This document shows, in pieces, positions 15,456 through 25,069 of a stretch of 64,000 nucleotides of DNA. The notes beneath the pieces are model-generated. The model did not search any database. It had not been told where the DNA came from and was given only the letters and a program-made list of their open reading frames with translations. The stretch is from the NCBI GenBank assembly GCA_019119285.1, contig DWXJ01000011.1:1-64000 (forward strand), read 5' to 3'. Source of the stretch: Merdimonas faecigallinarum. Lineage in GTDB: Bacteria > Bacillota > Clostridia > Lachnospirales > Lachnospiraceae. Position 1 is the first letter of the stretch; the number at the start of each line of letters is the position of its first letter. Made by a program: the position numbers and the translations under genes.

Positions 15456-17561
15456 TCAGTCCGTTTCTCCCCCTGGTTCTTCCCCACCGGTTCCAGGATC
15501 TGTTCCCGGGTCCGGATCAGGCGCTACCTGCTGCGGTCCGGTACTGATCACCAGGCTCACCGTGGTTCCCTCGTCTACACTGCTTCCCACGCCCGGGCTG
15601 CAGCTGATCACGTTACCTGCTGCCACAGAATTGCTGTGCTGGTAAGTCACATTTCCGACATTTAAGCCTGCGCTCCTTAACAGCTGCCTTGCCGTACTTT
15701 CTGAAGAGCCGGTCACCGGCGGAACACTTACCTTGGCTGCCGGCTCCGGTCCGTTACTGATCACCAGATTCACTGTGGTTCCGGCATCCACTTTCTTTCC
15801 GCCGTCCACACTCTGGGAAATCACGATTCCCTGAGCAACCGTATCACTGTAATCATAGGTCACGGTACCCACGCTTAAGCCTGCGCTGTTGATCGCGTTC
15901 TGGGCGTCTGCATCTTTTTGTCCCACCACATTGGGCACGGTCTTCTTCTCTGCACCCTTGCTGACCTGCATCACGATCTCTGTATCTTCCGTCGCCTCTG
16001 CATTGGCCTCCGGCGTAGTCTTGATCACCTGGCCGCTGGGCACGCTGTCATCATAAGTAAATTCCGAAGATATCTTCTTAAATCCGGCGTCTTCCAGGAT
16101 CTTCTGGGCTTCCTCTTCATCTCTGCCGCTGACGTCCGGCACTTTGATGGTCTCTCCCACCAGTTTGGAACTCACCACTACCTCAATGGTCGTGTTTTTC
16201 GCCACTTCTTCTCCGGCCTTCGTCCGCTGCTCGGTCACCCGGCCTTCCTCATATTTTTTCGACTCTTCTCTGGCGACAACCTTGAACCCCAGTCCTTCTT
16301 CATTCAGAGTCTCTTTTGCCTTCTCCTCGGTCATACCCACCACATTGGGCACTTCTACCTTGCCATCTTCCTGCTCCTGCTTGATTCCCGGTCCGATCTT
16401 AAAGATACCTGCAGCCCGGCCGATCGCAAAGATCACAATGAATGCGATGATGACCGCCACCACGATCGTCAGGATCCGGGTCAGCTTCTTCATCCGGGGA
16501 TTGACTTCGTCAGACCCTTTGCCCCGCTTTCCGGGCACGTCATAGTCTTCATCCTCGTCATAGTCCTCGCCGTCGTAATCCTCGTCGTCCTCATCTTCAT
16601 CGTCTTCATCATAATCACGGTCGTACTCATAATCGTCATCCTCATCCCCGTCGTAGGAATTCTGGATCTCGTCCAGTTCCTCATCGGTAATGATGACGGT
16701 ATCAGCGTTTCCAAGCGGCGGGATCACAACGAAATCCCCGTCCGGATCTACCAGGGAACGCTTCAGGTCCTTGATCAGTTCCTCCGTATTCGGATAACGT
16801 CTCTCCGAGTTTTTCTGGGTACATTTTAATATGATCTGCTCAAGACTGTACGGGAGATCCTCTGCCAGTTCTGACGGAGGGGTGATCTCCTCCTGAAGAT
16901 GTTTGATCGCCACGGATACGGTAGAATCCCCGTCAAAGGGCACCTGTCCGGTCACCATCTCATAGAGCGTGATCCCGATCGAATAAATATCACTCTTCTG
17001 GTCGCTATATCCGCCCCTTGCCTGCTCCGGGGACGTATAGTGGACAGACCCCATGGCATTGGTGCTGATAGTATTCGAAGTAACGGCCTTTGCGATCCCA
17101 AAGTCCGTCACCTTCACCTTTCCTTCTTTGGAAATAATGATATTCTGCGGCTTGATATCCCGGTGGATGATCCCTGCCGCGTGAGCCGCGCCGATACCGG
17201 CGCACATCTGAATGGCAATGCTGATCACTTCTTTGTGGGTCAGCCTGCCTTTCTTTTCAATATATTCTTTCAGGGTAATGCCGTCTACCAGTTCCATGAC
17301 CATGTAGTACAGGCCCCTGTCTTCTCCTACGTCATATACATTTACGATATTGGGATGCAGAAGTCCTGCCGCAGCCTGTGCTTCGGAACGGAATTTCCGC
17401 ACAAAACTCTCGTCCTCCCGGTACTCTTTTTTCAGTACCTTGATCGCCACATAACGGTTCAGCATCCGGTCCCTGCCCTTATAGACATCGGCCATGCCGC
17501 CTGCTCCAACCTTACTCAGTACTTCATATCGTTTTCCCAGTACAATACCGTCTTTTACCAT
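15456..17561 (-). CDS. prkC: PASTA-domain Ser/Thr protein kinase (PrkC/Stk1 type)
   Basis: Membrane kinase that senses muropeptides or lipid II and phosphorylates growth and cell-wall proteins. In 701 residues: kinase domain about 11-275 (GAGGMADVYKG loop, AIKVLKK lysine, HRDIKPQN, DFGIAKA); a linker about 295-345 that is almost entirely Asp, Glu and Tyr; a transmembrane helix near 365-385; four extracellular PASTA repeats (about 400-670, opening VPNVVG, VPDVSG, VPNVVG, VPPVTG); and a Pro/Gly/Asp tail. The start overlaps the phosphatase stop by 7 bp. The very acidic juxtamembrane linker is unusually long. Confidence 0.96.
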   Translation of the reverse strand: MVKDGIVLGKRYEVLSKVGAGGMADVYKGRDRMLNRYVAIKVLKKEYREDESFVRKFRSEAQAAAGLLHPNIVNVYDVGEDRGLYYMVMELVDGITLKEYIEKKGRLTHKEVISIAIQMCAGIGAAHAAGIIHRDIKPQNIIISKEGKVKVTDFGIAKAVTSNTISTNAMGSVHYTSPEQARGGYSDQKSDIYSIGITLYEMVTGQVPFDGDSTVSVAIKHLQEEITPPSELAEDLPYSLEQIILKCTQKNSERRYPNTEELIKDLKRSLVDPDGDFVVIPPLGNADTVIITDEELDEIQNSYDGDEDDDYEYDRDYDEDDEDEDDEDYDGEDYDEDEDYDVPGKRGKGSDEVNPRMKKLTRILTIVVAVIIAFIVIFAIGRAAGIFKIGPGIKQEQEDGKVEVPNVVGMTEEKAKETLNEEGLGFKVVAREESKKYEEGRVTEQRTKAGEEVAKNTTIEVVVSSKLVGETIKVPDVSGRDEEEAQKILEDAGFKKISSEFTYDDSVPSGQVIKTTPEANAEATEDTEIVMQVSKGAEKKTVPNVVGQKDADAQNAINSAGLSVGTVTYDYSDTVAQGIVISQSVDGGKKVDAGTTVNLVISNGPEPAAKVSVPPVTGSSESTARQLLRSAGLNVGNVTYQHSNSVAAGNVISCSPGVGSSVDEGTTVSLVISTGPQQVAPDPDPGTDPGTGGEEPGGETD

Positions 17562-18298
17562 ACACTCACCTCATCTGAAAGCGGTTCCGCCAATACAACC
17601 CCTATATTATCTCTTCCGCCATTACTGTTTGCTTTCTCGATCAGCATCTCCACAGCTTCTACCACGTCCCTGGAACCTTTGACAATGTCAAACATGTCTT
17701 CGTCTTCCACCATATTGCTCAGTCCGTCGGTACACATGAGGATCACGTCGCCCTTCTTCAGCCGGTATTCATAAATGTCTGCTTCTACGTCTTCCTTCAC
17801 GCCAATAGCCCGTGTAATGATGTTTTTGTCCGGATGGTTCTTGGCCTCTTCCGCCTTGATGCCTCCCAGACGCACCATCTCTTCTACCAGGGAATGGTCT
17901 TTGGATATCTGCCGGATCTTTTCATTGATCAGATAGAGCCGGCTGTCCCCCACATTGGCAAAGTACAGCGTATTTCCTATGACCGTACCCGCCACCAGCG
18001 TGGTGCCCATGCCTTCTAGCTTTACATCCGTGGCCGCCACTTCGATCAGCTTATGATTCGCAATGCCGACAATATTGCGCAGGATCTCTTCCGGCTTGTC
18101 AAGCGGCGTTTTTTCCAGTTCTTCCAGCACCGTATTTACCGTATATTTTGACGCGAAATCTCCGGCCTTATGTCCGCCCATCCCGTCTGCTACCGCAAGA
18201 AAATTCGGGAAAGGTCCCACCGGCTGGTCTGTCACATATACGTAATCCTGATTGACCTCACGCTTTCTCCCCACGTCAGTCATTGCATATAATTTCAT
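17555..18298 (-). CDS. stp: PP2C-type Ser/Thr phosphatase Stp1/PrpC
   Basis: Mn-dependent phosphatase that reverses the neighbouring PASTA kinase. The 247-residue product starts at MKLYAMTDVGRKREVNQDY (ATG at 18298, AAGGAG box). The PP2C motifs DGMGGHKAGD, GDSRLYLI, LMCTDGLSN and GGRDNI are present. The gene overlaps rlmN at its 5' end by 23 bp and the kinase at its 3' end by 7 bp. Confidence 0.95.
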   Translation of the reverse strand: MKLYAMTDVGRKREVNQDYVYVTDQPVGPFPNFLAVADGMGGHKAGDFASKYTVNTVLEELEKTPLDKPEEILRNIVGIANHKLIEVAATDVKLEGMGTTLVAGTVIGNTLYFANVGDSRLYLINEKIRQISKDHSLVEEMVRLGGIKAEEAKNHPDKNIITRAIGVKEDVEADIYEYRLKKGDVILMCTDGLSNMVEDEDMFDIVKGSRDVVEAVEMLIEKANSNGGRDNIGVVLAEPLSDEVSVW

Positions 18299-19346
18299 CT
18301 GTTTCTCCTTCATGATCTGCTGCGTATCTTCTGCGCAGCTGTCCACAGGCCCCGTCAATATCAGAGCCTCTTTCCCTTCTTATAGTAACATTAATTCCGT
18401 TTTTTTCAAGTTTATTTTTAAAATCCAGGGCATTTTCAGCCGCAGGTCTCTGGTAATCTCTCTCCTTGATCGGGTTCACCGGAATGAGATTCACGTGACA
18501 GTTCCGGTGCTTCAAAAGGGCTGTCAGTTCCCGCACGTCTTCTGCCTGGTCATTGACGCCTTTTACCAGGCTGTACTCAAAGGTAACCCGGCGTCCGGTC
18601 TTTTCAAAATAGTGATCGCAGGCAGCCAGCACCTCCGACAGCTCGTAGCGGTTTGCCACCGGCATCAGCTTCTGCCTCTTTTCCTGGCTGGAACCGTGCA
18701 GGGAAAGAGCCAGCGTGATCTGCAGGTTTTCCTCTGCAAGTGCATGCATTTTCGGAACAATGCCGCAGGTAGAGGCTGTAATGCTCCTCTGGCTGATGTG
18801 AAGGCCGTGTTCGTCACTGATCATATGTATGAATTTTACAAAATTCTCATAATTATCCAGCGGTTCGCCGGTTCCCATTACCACAATATTAGATACCCGC
18901 TCGCCGCTGAGTTTTTGTACCTGATAGATCTGGCGGAGCATTTCTGAAACTGCCAGATTCCTTTTTAATCCTCCAATGGTAGAGGCGCAGAACCGGCAGC
19001 CCATCCGGCAGCCGGCCTGGGAAGAAATGCAGACTGAATTGCCATATTCATATTTCATCAGGACGCTCTCGATCATATTGCCGTCTTCCAGCTCAAATAA
19101 AAATTTTTCCGTCGGATCTTTTCTGGAAATCTGATGAGCCGCCACCAGCATCCGCGGGATCCGGTAATGCTCTGAAAGCTTTTCTCTTAAGGCCTTTGAC
19201 AGGTTGGTCATCTGGGAAAAGTCATCCGCCAGCTTTACATGCAGCCATTCATAGATCTGCCTGCCGCGGAAAGCCTTTTCTCCGATCTTCTTCATTTCTT
19301 CCTGTATTTCTTCATAATCAAAGGAACAGATATCCTCTTTATACAT
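18276..19346 (-). CDS. rlmN: 23S rRNA (adenine2503-C2)-methyltransferase
   Basis: Radical SAM enzyme that methylates A2503 of 23S rRNA and A37 of some tRNAs. The 356-residue product starts at MYKEDICSF (ATG at 19346, GGAG box). The CxxxCxxC cluster motif is in SQAGCRMGCRFCAST; GTGEPLDNYENFVKF and SLHGSSQEKRQKLMPVA are typical, and a catalytic Cys lies in the C-terminal RGSDIDGACGQL. It is 2 bp after rsmB. Confidence 0.96.
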   Translation of the reverse strand: MYKEDICSFDYEEIQEEMKKIGEKAFRGRQIYEWLHVKLADDFSQMTNLSKALREKLSEHYRIPRMLVAAHQISRKDPTEKFLFELEDGNMIESVLMKYEYGNSVCISSQAGCRMGCRFCASTIGGLKRNLAVSEMLRQIYQVQKLSGERVSNIVVMGTGEPLDNYENFVKFIHMISDEHGLHISQRSITASTCGIVPKMHALAEENLQITLALSLHGSSQEKRQKLMPVANRYELSEVLAACDHYFEKTGRRVTFEYSLVKGVNDQAEDVRELTALLKHRNCHVNLIPVNPIKERDYQRPAAENALDFKNKLEKNGINVTIRRERGSDIDGACGQLRRRYAADHEGETDEIICND

Positions 19347-19348
19347 GG

Positions 19349-20638
19349 TTACTCCTTTCGGAACATGGCGATATAAAAGCCGTCGCCCGCATCTCTTCCC
19401 GGAAGCCGCTGTTCTTCCTGGATCAGCGTATATTCCGGAAACTGTTCCACAAACCATCTGGTGTTCTCTTCATTTTCTTTCTTATGGATGGTGCAGGTAC
19501 TGTACAGAAGTTTGCCGCCTGGTTTCACATAGTCCTTTACCACACCTAAGATCCGGCGCTGCAGACCGGCCAGTTCCTCCGCCGATCCCGGAGTCATCCG
19601 AAGCTTCAGATCCGGCTTCCTTCCCAGAACGCCGAGGCCGGAACAGGGAAGATCAGCGATCAGAATATCCGCTTTTTCCTTCCAGTCCGGATCCGGAAGC
19701 GTGGCGTCATGACAGACCGCTTCTATATTGGTAAGCCCGCTTCTTGCGATATTTTCCCGGATCAGTTCCACCTTCTGTCCGCTTAGATCTCTGGCCTCCA
19801 CATGTCCGGTCCCCTGCAGAAGTTCCGCCATGTGAAGGGCCTTGCCTCCCGGCGCGGCGCAGACGTCCAGCACCTGGTCCCCTTTCTTTGGATCTGCCAG
19901 AAGCGCCACCTGCATGGAACTGATATCCTGCACCTGATAAAGTCCTTCCTGAAAGCTTGGCAGCGCGCCAAGATAATCGATCCCGGAAAGATACAGGCCG
20001 CAGGGCACGCCCGGGATCTTGCGGGCCTCCACCCCTTCTTTTGCAAGCCGCAAGATCAGCGCATCCCGGGATATTTTCCCCGGATCAAACCGGACCGTCA
20101 AGGCTTCCGGCATAAGAAACGCTTCTCCCATCTTCTCAATGGTCTCCACGTCATAACTTTCCAGCCATAATTTAACCAGCCACTCCGGCAGGGATTCCTT
20201 CACTGACAGGTAAGAAACCGGATCTTCCTTTCCGGGATAAGAAATGTGGTCTAAATTTCTGCTGACATTTCTCAGCACCCCGTTAACAAATCCTTTCAGT
20301 CCCCGGAACCCTCTTTTTTCCGCCAGCTTTACCGCTTCGTTGCAGACGGCGGAATCCGGGACACTGTCCATATACTTTAGCTGATAAACGCCAAATCGCA
20401 GGATGGTCCGGATCACAGGCTTCATTTTCTGTATCTTTACACTGGAAAACCGGCTGATGATGTAGTCAATCTCTATCTGCCGCTCCAGTGTGCCGTTGAC
20501 CACCCTGGTAATAAACGCCCGTTTCTGCTTATCCAGATACTGGTACAGATCCAGCATATTTTTTAACACAATATGGCTGTATTCCCCGTCCCGCGTGATC
20601 GCAAGCAGGGCGTCCAGCACCAGTTCTCTTTCGTTCAT
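19349..20638 (-). CDS. rsmB: 16S rRNA (cytosine967-C5)-methyltransferase
   Basis: SAM-dependent m5C methyltransferase, 429 residues. The N-terminal NusB-like domain (residues 1-135, KNMLDLYQYLDKQKRAFITR) is followed by the Rossmann methyltransferase with CAAPGGKALHMAEL (SAM site), the DLPCSGLGVLGRKPDLK catalytic block and the second Cys in LLYSTCTIHKKENE. Three bases separate it from the metallopeptidase gene. Confidence 0.95.
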   Translation of the reverse strand: MNERELVLDALLAITRDGEYSHIVLKNMLDLYQYLDKQKRAFITRVVNGTLERQIEIDYIISRFSSVKIQKMKPVIRTILRFGVYQLKYMDSVPDSAVCNEAVKLAEKRGFRGLKGFVNGVLRNVSRNLDHISYPGKEDPVSYLSVKESLPEWLVKLWLESYDVETIEKMGEAFLMPEALTVRFDPGKISRDALILRLAKEGVEARKIPGVPCGLYLSGIDYLGALPSFQEGLYQVQDISSMQVALLADPKKGDQVLDVCAAPGGKALHMAELLQGTGHVEARDLSGQKVELIRENIARSGLTNIEAVCHDATLPDPDWKEKADILIADLPCSGLGVLGRKPDLKLRMTPGSAEELAGLQRRILGVVKDYVKPGGKLLYSTCTIHKKENEENTRWFVEQFPEYTLIQEEQRLPGRDAGDGFYIAMFRKE

Positions 20639-20641
20639 CCT

Positions 20642-21346
20642 CTATCTTCTCCTTGAATTTGACAGCACAATGATCCTGAGAAGCTGCAGGATCGCAGACG
20701 CCGCTCCCGCCACATACGTCAGGGCCGCCGCGGTCAGCACCTTTCTGACCGAACGCACTTCGTCCTCATAGAGCATACCGTTTCCGCTGAGCAGATGAAG
20801 CGCCCGGCTGGAAGCATTGAACTCTACCGGCAGCGTCACGATCTGGAACAGGACCGCCAGGGAAAATGCCAGGATTCCCAGATTTAAAAACAGCGCCGAA
20901 GACTGGCCGTTGATTAACAGTCCGATCAGGATCAGAGGCCAGGCAATGCTGCTTCCAAAATTTGCCGCCGGAACCAGGGAGCTTCGAAGCTTCAGGGGCA
21001 CATACCCGGTGGCATGCTGAACCGCATGGCCGCACTCATGGGCCGCCACCCCGACAGCCGCCACGGATGTGGAATTGTATGTGGCGTCGGAAAGCCGTAA
21101 AACCTTGGATCTTGGATCGTAGTGATCGGTCAGGTTTCCGGAAATGTGCTCCACCCGCACGTCGTAGATGCCTGCCCGGTGAAGAACCTGCTCCGCCGCC
21201 TCTCTTCCCGTCATGCCCCAGTGATTGCGCACTCTGGAGTATTTGGAAAATGTAGATCGCATCTTTGCGGATGCGGCCAGACAGATGATCAGTCCGATCA
21301 GCACAAAAATATACGTTGGATCAAAATAAAACATCGGATAATACAT
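20642..21346 (-). CDS. Zinc metallopeptidase, YugP family
   Basis: Membrane-bound neutral zinc metallopeptidase of 234 residues. An N-terminal helix (FVLIGLIICLAAS) is followed by a GMTGREAAEQVL segment and the HExxH motif AAHECGHAVQHATGY, then three further hydrophobic segments. This family is regularly found next to fmt and rsmB in Clostridia, as here (35 bp after fmt). Substrate unknown. Confidence 0.9.
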   Translation of the reverse strand: MYYPMFYFDPTYIFVLIGLIICLAASAKMRSTFSKYSRVRNHWGMTGREAAEQVLHRAGIYDVRVEHISGNLTDHYDPRSKVLRLSDATYNSTSVAAVGVAAHECGHAVQHATGYVPLKLRSSLVPAANFGSSIAWPLILIGLLINGQSSALFLNLGILAFSLAVLFQIVTLPVEFNASSRALHLLSGNGMLYEDEVRSVRKVLTAAALTYVAGAASAILQLLRIIVLSNSRRR

Positions 21347-21380
21347 GTGTAAACGCCTCCTGTTTCTTACGATTTGTTAC

Positions 21381-22319
21381 CTATTCCCCGCCAAGTACCA
21401 TTCCTTCTTTGACAGAATATCCCCGCAGAAAGGCGCCGGCATCCATCCGTTTCTTTCCCGGGATCTGCAGCGCAGTAACTTTTAAGAGCCCATTTCCTGT
21501 CTGTACCAGAAATCCGTCTTTTTCCACCCGGACCACGGTACCGGGAGCCGCAGGTTCCGTTTCCTGCGGGATCACTTCTGCCTCCCAGATCTTCATGACC
21601 TTGCCTTCCCATCCGGTATAGGCGCTGGGCCAGGGATTCAGCCCGCGGATCAGTCGCTCGATCTCTTCCGCCGGACGCTCCCAGCAGATGTTTCCCAGAT
21701 GCTTATCCAGCATTCTGGCGTACTCTGTCGGGCTCTCCCCCTGTTTTTGCGGGATGATCGTATGTGCTTCCAGTCCCTTCAATGTCTCTACGCACAGTCT
21801 GGCTCCCGCCTGTGCCAGTTTATCATGAAGGCTGCCGCCGGTCTCTTTGGGATCCAGCACAACCTCGGTCTTCAGCAGCATATCGCCGGTATCCAGACCA
21901 GCATCCATCTGCATGGTGGTAACTCCGGATACCTGCTCCCCGTTCATCACCGCCCACTGGATGGGGGCAGCGCCCCGGTACTTCGGCAGCAGAGACGCAT
22001 GGACGTTGATGCAGCCATAGGGCGTCATGTCCAGGATCTCCTGGGGCAGGATCTGTCCAAACGCGATCACCACCATCACGTCAGCCGGATATTTTTTCAG
22101 TTCTTCGATATTTTCCGCGTCCCGGATCTTCTTTGGCTGAAAAACCGGGATCCCATGGGCAAGGGCTGTCTCCTTTACCGGCGGATACTGCATGTTCCCG
22201 CCGCGGCCCTTTGGCTTGTCGGGCTGCGTCACTGCCAGCACCACCTCATGGCCGGCCTGGATCAACGCCTCCAGCGTTCCCACTGAAAACTCCGGCGTTC
22301 CCATAAAAATGACTTTCAT
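21381..22319 (-). CDS. fmt: Methionyl-tRNA formyltransferase
   Basis: Formylates initiator Met-tRNA with 10-formyl-THF. The 312-residue product begins MKVIFMGTPEFSVGTLEALI, shows the catalytic Asn/His/Asp set in INVHASLLPKYRGAAPIQWA and LDTGDML, and a C-terminal OB domain with the PSAYT motif. Its ATG directly follows the def stop codon (22320), the classic def-fmt pair. Confidence 0.97.
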   Translation of the reverse strand: MKVIFMGTPEFSVGTLEALIQAGHEVVLAVTQPDKPKGRGGNMQYPPVKETALAHGIPVFQPKKIRDAENIEELKKYPADVMVVIAFGQILPQEILDMTPYGCINVHASLLPKYRGAAPIQWAVMNGEQVSGVTTMQMDAGLDTGDMLLKTEVVLDPKETGGSLHDKLAQAGARLCVETLKGLEAHTIIPQKQGESPTEYARMLDKHLGNICWERPAEEIERLIRGLNPWPSAYTGWEGKVMKIWEAEVIPQETEPAAPGTVVRVEKDGFLVQTGNGLLKVTALQIPGKKRMDAGAFLRGYSVKEGMVLGGE

Positions 22320-22811
22320 CTAGTCTTCCTCCTCTTCTGCTTCCGGATCACTGTACTCTACATCGTGCAGCTCTCCCTCTACCAGGTCTACATACATTTT
22401 TCCGTCCAGGTGATCGATCTCATGGCAGAATGCCCTTGCCAGGAGTCCCTCGCCTTCCAGTTCGATCTCTTCCATTTCCTCATTCTGTGCAACCACTTTG
22501 ACATAATCCGGTCTTGTCACCTGTCCGGCTTTTCCCGGCACGCTTAAGCAGCCTTCTTCGCCGGTCTGTTCTCCGGACGTTTCCACGATCCTGGGGTTTA
22601 CAAGAACGATCGGTCCTTCCCCCACGTCGATCACAACGATCCGCTTTAACACGCCTACCTGCGGCGCCGCAAGACCTACGCCCATGGCCTCATACATAGT
22701 ATCCAGCATATCGCCGATCAGGATCTTGTTGCGAAGCGTCATTTTCGGAACTTCTTTACAGGTTTTTGTCAATACTTCATCGCCAATCTCTCTAATTTTT
22801 CTTATTGCCAT
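22320..22811 (-). CDS. def: Peptide deformylase
   Basis: Iron or zinc enzyme that removes the formyl group from nascent proteins. The 163-residue product has all three motifs: GVGLAAPQVG, EGCLSVPG and HEIDHLDGKMYVD, with the metal ligands Cys and two His. Acidic C-terminal tail (DPEAEEEED). Placed between priA and fmt. Confidence 0.97.
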   Translation of the reverse strand: MAIRKIREIGDEVLTKTCKEVPKMTLRNKILIGDMLDTMYEAMGVGLAAPQVGVLKRIVVIDVGEGPIVLVNPRIVETSGEQTGEEGCLSVPGKAGQVTRPDYVKVVAQNEEMEEIELEGEGLLARAFCHEIDHLDGKMYVDLVEGELHDVEYSDPEAEEEED

Positions 22812-22840
22812 AATTGTATCTCCTCTGTCTGATTTTTATA

Positions 22841-25069
22841 CTAAAACACACCCATCGGGTCCAGATCGAACTGGATCCGGAAAGGTTCGAATCCTCTGTT
22901 TGCTTCAATATACTGTTCCATCCGGTTTTTTGCTTCGATCAGGATGGCTTCTTCCTCTTCCTTGAGATAAAGTACCCGGCGGTATACGTCGCTTACCTTT
23001 CCCACATAGGGACTGGCAGGTCCGATGACCTGGATCCGGCCTCTGGGATCGATCTTGTGAAGAAATTCTTTCAGATATCCTGCCGCTTTCATCAGTCCCT
23101 CTTCGTCCGCCCCGGTCATAAGAACGGCCAGAAGATGGGAAGCCGGCGGGTACCCCATCAGGCTGCGGTAACGCATTTCCTCTTCATAAAATCCTTCATA
23201 ATTCTGGGACGCCGCCATCCGGACCGCATAATGGTCCGGGCTGTAGGTCTGGATCACTACCTCTCCGGATCGTCCGCCCCGGCCGGCTCTTCCCGCCGCC
23301 TGCGTAAGGAGCTGGAACGTGCGCTCTGCGGACCGGTAATCGTCGCTGTAAAGGGAAAGATCTGCGGCCAGGATCCCCACCAGTGTGACATTCGGGAAAT
23401 CGTGGCCCTTTACGATCATCTGCGTTCCGATCAGGATATCCGCTTCTTCGTCAGAAAAGGTTTCCAGAATCTTTTCATATCCGTCTTTTTTCCGGGTGGT
23501 ATCCAGGTCCATGCGCAGAACCCTGGCCTCCGGAAATCTCTTATGGATCATCTCCTCCACCTGCTGCGTCCCTGCCTTAAATCCTCCGATATAAGAAGAT
23601 CCGCAGGAAGGGCAGGTCTGTATGGCCGGCTCCTCATACCCGCAGTAGTGGCAGACCAGTCTTCCGTTTCTGTGGGCGGATAAGGACACATCACAGTGAG
23701 GACATTTTACTACATATCCGCAGGCCCTGCAACTGACAAACCCGGCGTACCCTCTCCGGTTCAGAAAAAGCATGATCTGCTCCTTCTTCTCCAGCCGGTC
23801 CCGGATCATTTCTTCCAGCCTGCCGCTTAAGATCGACCGGTTGCCTTTTCGCAGCTCCTCCCGCATATCCGCGACCAGCACCTGCGGCAGTTCCCCGCCT
23901 CCGGTGCGGTTTGTAAGCTGCAGCATCCGGCACCGGCCGCTCCTGCATGCGTAAAAAGTTTCCAGCGAAGGAGTGGCCGAGCCCAGCACCACGCTGGCCC
24001 CTTCCATCCGGGCCCGCCGGATGGCCGTTTCTCTTGCATGATACCTTGGCGCCTGTTCGCTTTTATAGGTTCCCTCATGCTCTTCGTCGATCACGATCAG
24101 TCCCAGATTGGAAAATGGTGTGAAAAGCGCTGACCTTGGCCCGATCATCACATCCACCTCGCCGGCTTTCACCCGCTCCATCTGATCCGATCTCTCTCCC
24201 TGTGACATGCGGGAGTGGAGAATGGAGACCCGGTCTCCAAACCGTCCGTAAAACCGCAGTACCGTCTGGTAGGTCAGGGCTATTTCCGGGATCAGCATGA
24301 TAGCCTGCCGGCCTTGTTCCAGCACCCGGCTGATCATTTCCATATACACTTCGGTCTTCCCGCTTCCGGTCACACCGTATACCAGGTAGGTCCCGTATTT
24401 TTCCTGCCTGTAATCCTGCCAGAAAGCTTCCACAGCCTTTGTCTGCTCCGGCGTCAGCGCCACCTTTTCTGTCTTCCGCGCCGAGGCAGGAAGCGGGGTC
24501 CGGTACATCTGTCTGACACGCACTTTCAGCACGCCCTGTTCTTCCATGGTGCGAAGAACTGCCGCCGACACATGAAGCTTCTTTGTCAGAAACTCATAAT
24601 CCTGGGCCGGCTGATCTAAGAGGCCCGCAAGCACTCTGGCTCTGGCCTTTTGATTTTTATGAAGGTACATCTCCAGCCGTTCTCTTCCCTCTTCTTCTGA
24701 AAGCAGGAGATGTACGGTTCTTTTCTGCTTTTTACGTTCCTGTTTTTTGATGGGCAGCACGGTTTTTAGCGCCTGGATCATGGTGCCGCCGTAAGTTTCC
24801 TTCATCCATCCTGCCAGAGCCACAAGCTTTGCCTCTATGGCCATGCCGCCTTCTGCCAGTCCCGTGATCTCTTTCATCTTCGCGGGATCATAGTCTGCTT
24901 TTTCTGAAAAACCGATCACATAGCCTCTGGTCTCTTTATTGCCCCGACCGAAGGGAACCACAACTTCCGTGCCAATCGTAAGCATCCCCTCCAGATGAGA
25001 GGGGATGCGGTACTGAAAGATCTTATCCAGTTTTTCATGCGTAATATCTACAATAATATCAGCGTACAT
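22841..25069 (-). CDS. priA: Primosomal protein N' (replication restart helicase)
   Basis: Superfamily 2 helicase that reloads the replisome at stalled forks. The 742-residue protein has an N-terminal 3'-end-binding domain (1-110), Walker A GVTGSGKTEVYM, Walker B DEEHEGTYKSEQAPRY, a zinc-binding insert with CRACGYVVKCPHC and CHYCGYEEPAIQTCPSCG, and helicase motifs VI QAAGRAGRGGRSG. It overlaps murE by 11 bp at its start (ATG at 25069). Confidence 0.97.
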   Translation of the reverse strand: MYADIIVDITHEKLDKIFQYRIPSHLEGMLTIGTEVVVPFGRGNKETRGYVIGFSEKADYDPAKMKEITGLAEGGMAIEAKLVALAGWMKETYGGTMIQALKTVLPIKKQERKKQKRTVHLLLSEEEGRERLEMYLHKNQKARARVLAGLLDQPAQDYEFLTKKLHVSAAVLRTMEEQGVLKVRVRQMYRTPLPASARKTEKVALTPEQTKAVEAFWQDYRQEKYGTYLVYGVTGSGKTEVYMEMISRVLEQGRQAIMLIPEIALTYQTVLRFYGRFGDRVSILHSRMSQGERSDQMERVKAGEVDVMIGPRSALFTPFSNLGLIVIDEEHEGTYKSEQAPRYHARETAIRRARMEGASVVLGSATPSLETFYACRSGRCRMLQLTNRTGGGELPQVLVADMREELRKGNRSILSGRLEEMIRDRLEKKEQIMLFLNRRGYAGFVSCRACGYVVKCPHCDVSLSAHRNGRLVCHYCGYEEPAIQTCPSCGSSYIGGFKAGTQQVEEMIHKRFPEARVLRMDLDTTRKKDGYEKILETFSDEEADILIGTQMIVKGHDFPNVTLVGILAADLSLYSDDYRSAERTFQLLTQAAGRAGRGGRSGEVVIQTYSPDHYAVRMAASQNYEGFYEEEMRYRSLMGYPPASHLLAVLMTGADEEGLMKAAGYLKEFLHKIDPRGRIQVIGPASPYVGKVSDVYRRVLYLKEEEEAILIEAKNRMEQYIEANRGFEPFRIQFDLDPMGVF

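Noticed and set aside
15918..16829. A long plus-strand frame with hydrophobic Val/Ile runs across the PASTA kinase
   Set aside because: The runs are the complement of the Asp/Glu-rich linker codons; no start signals.
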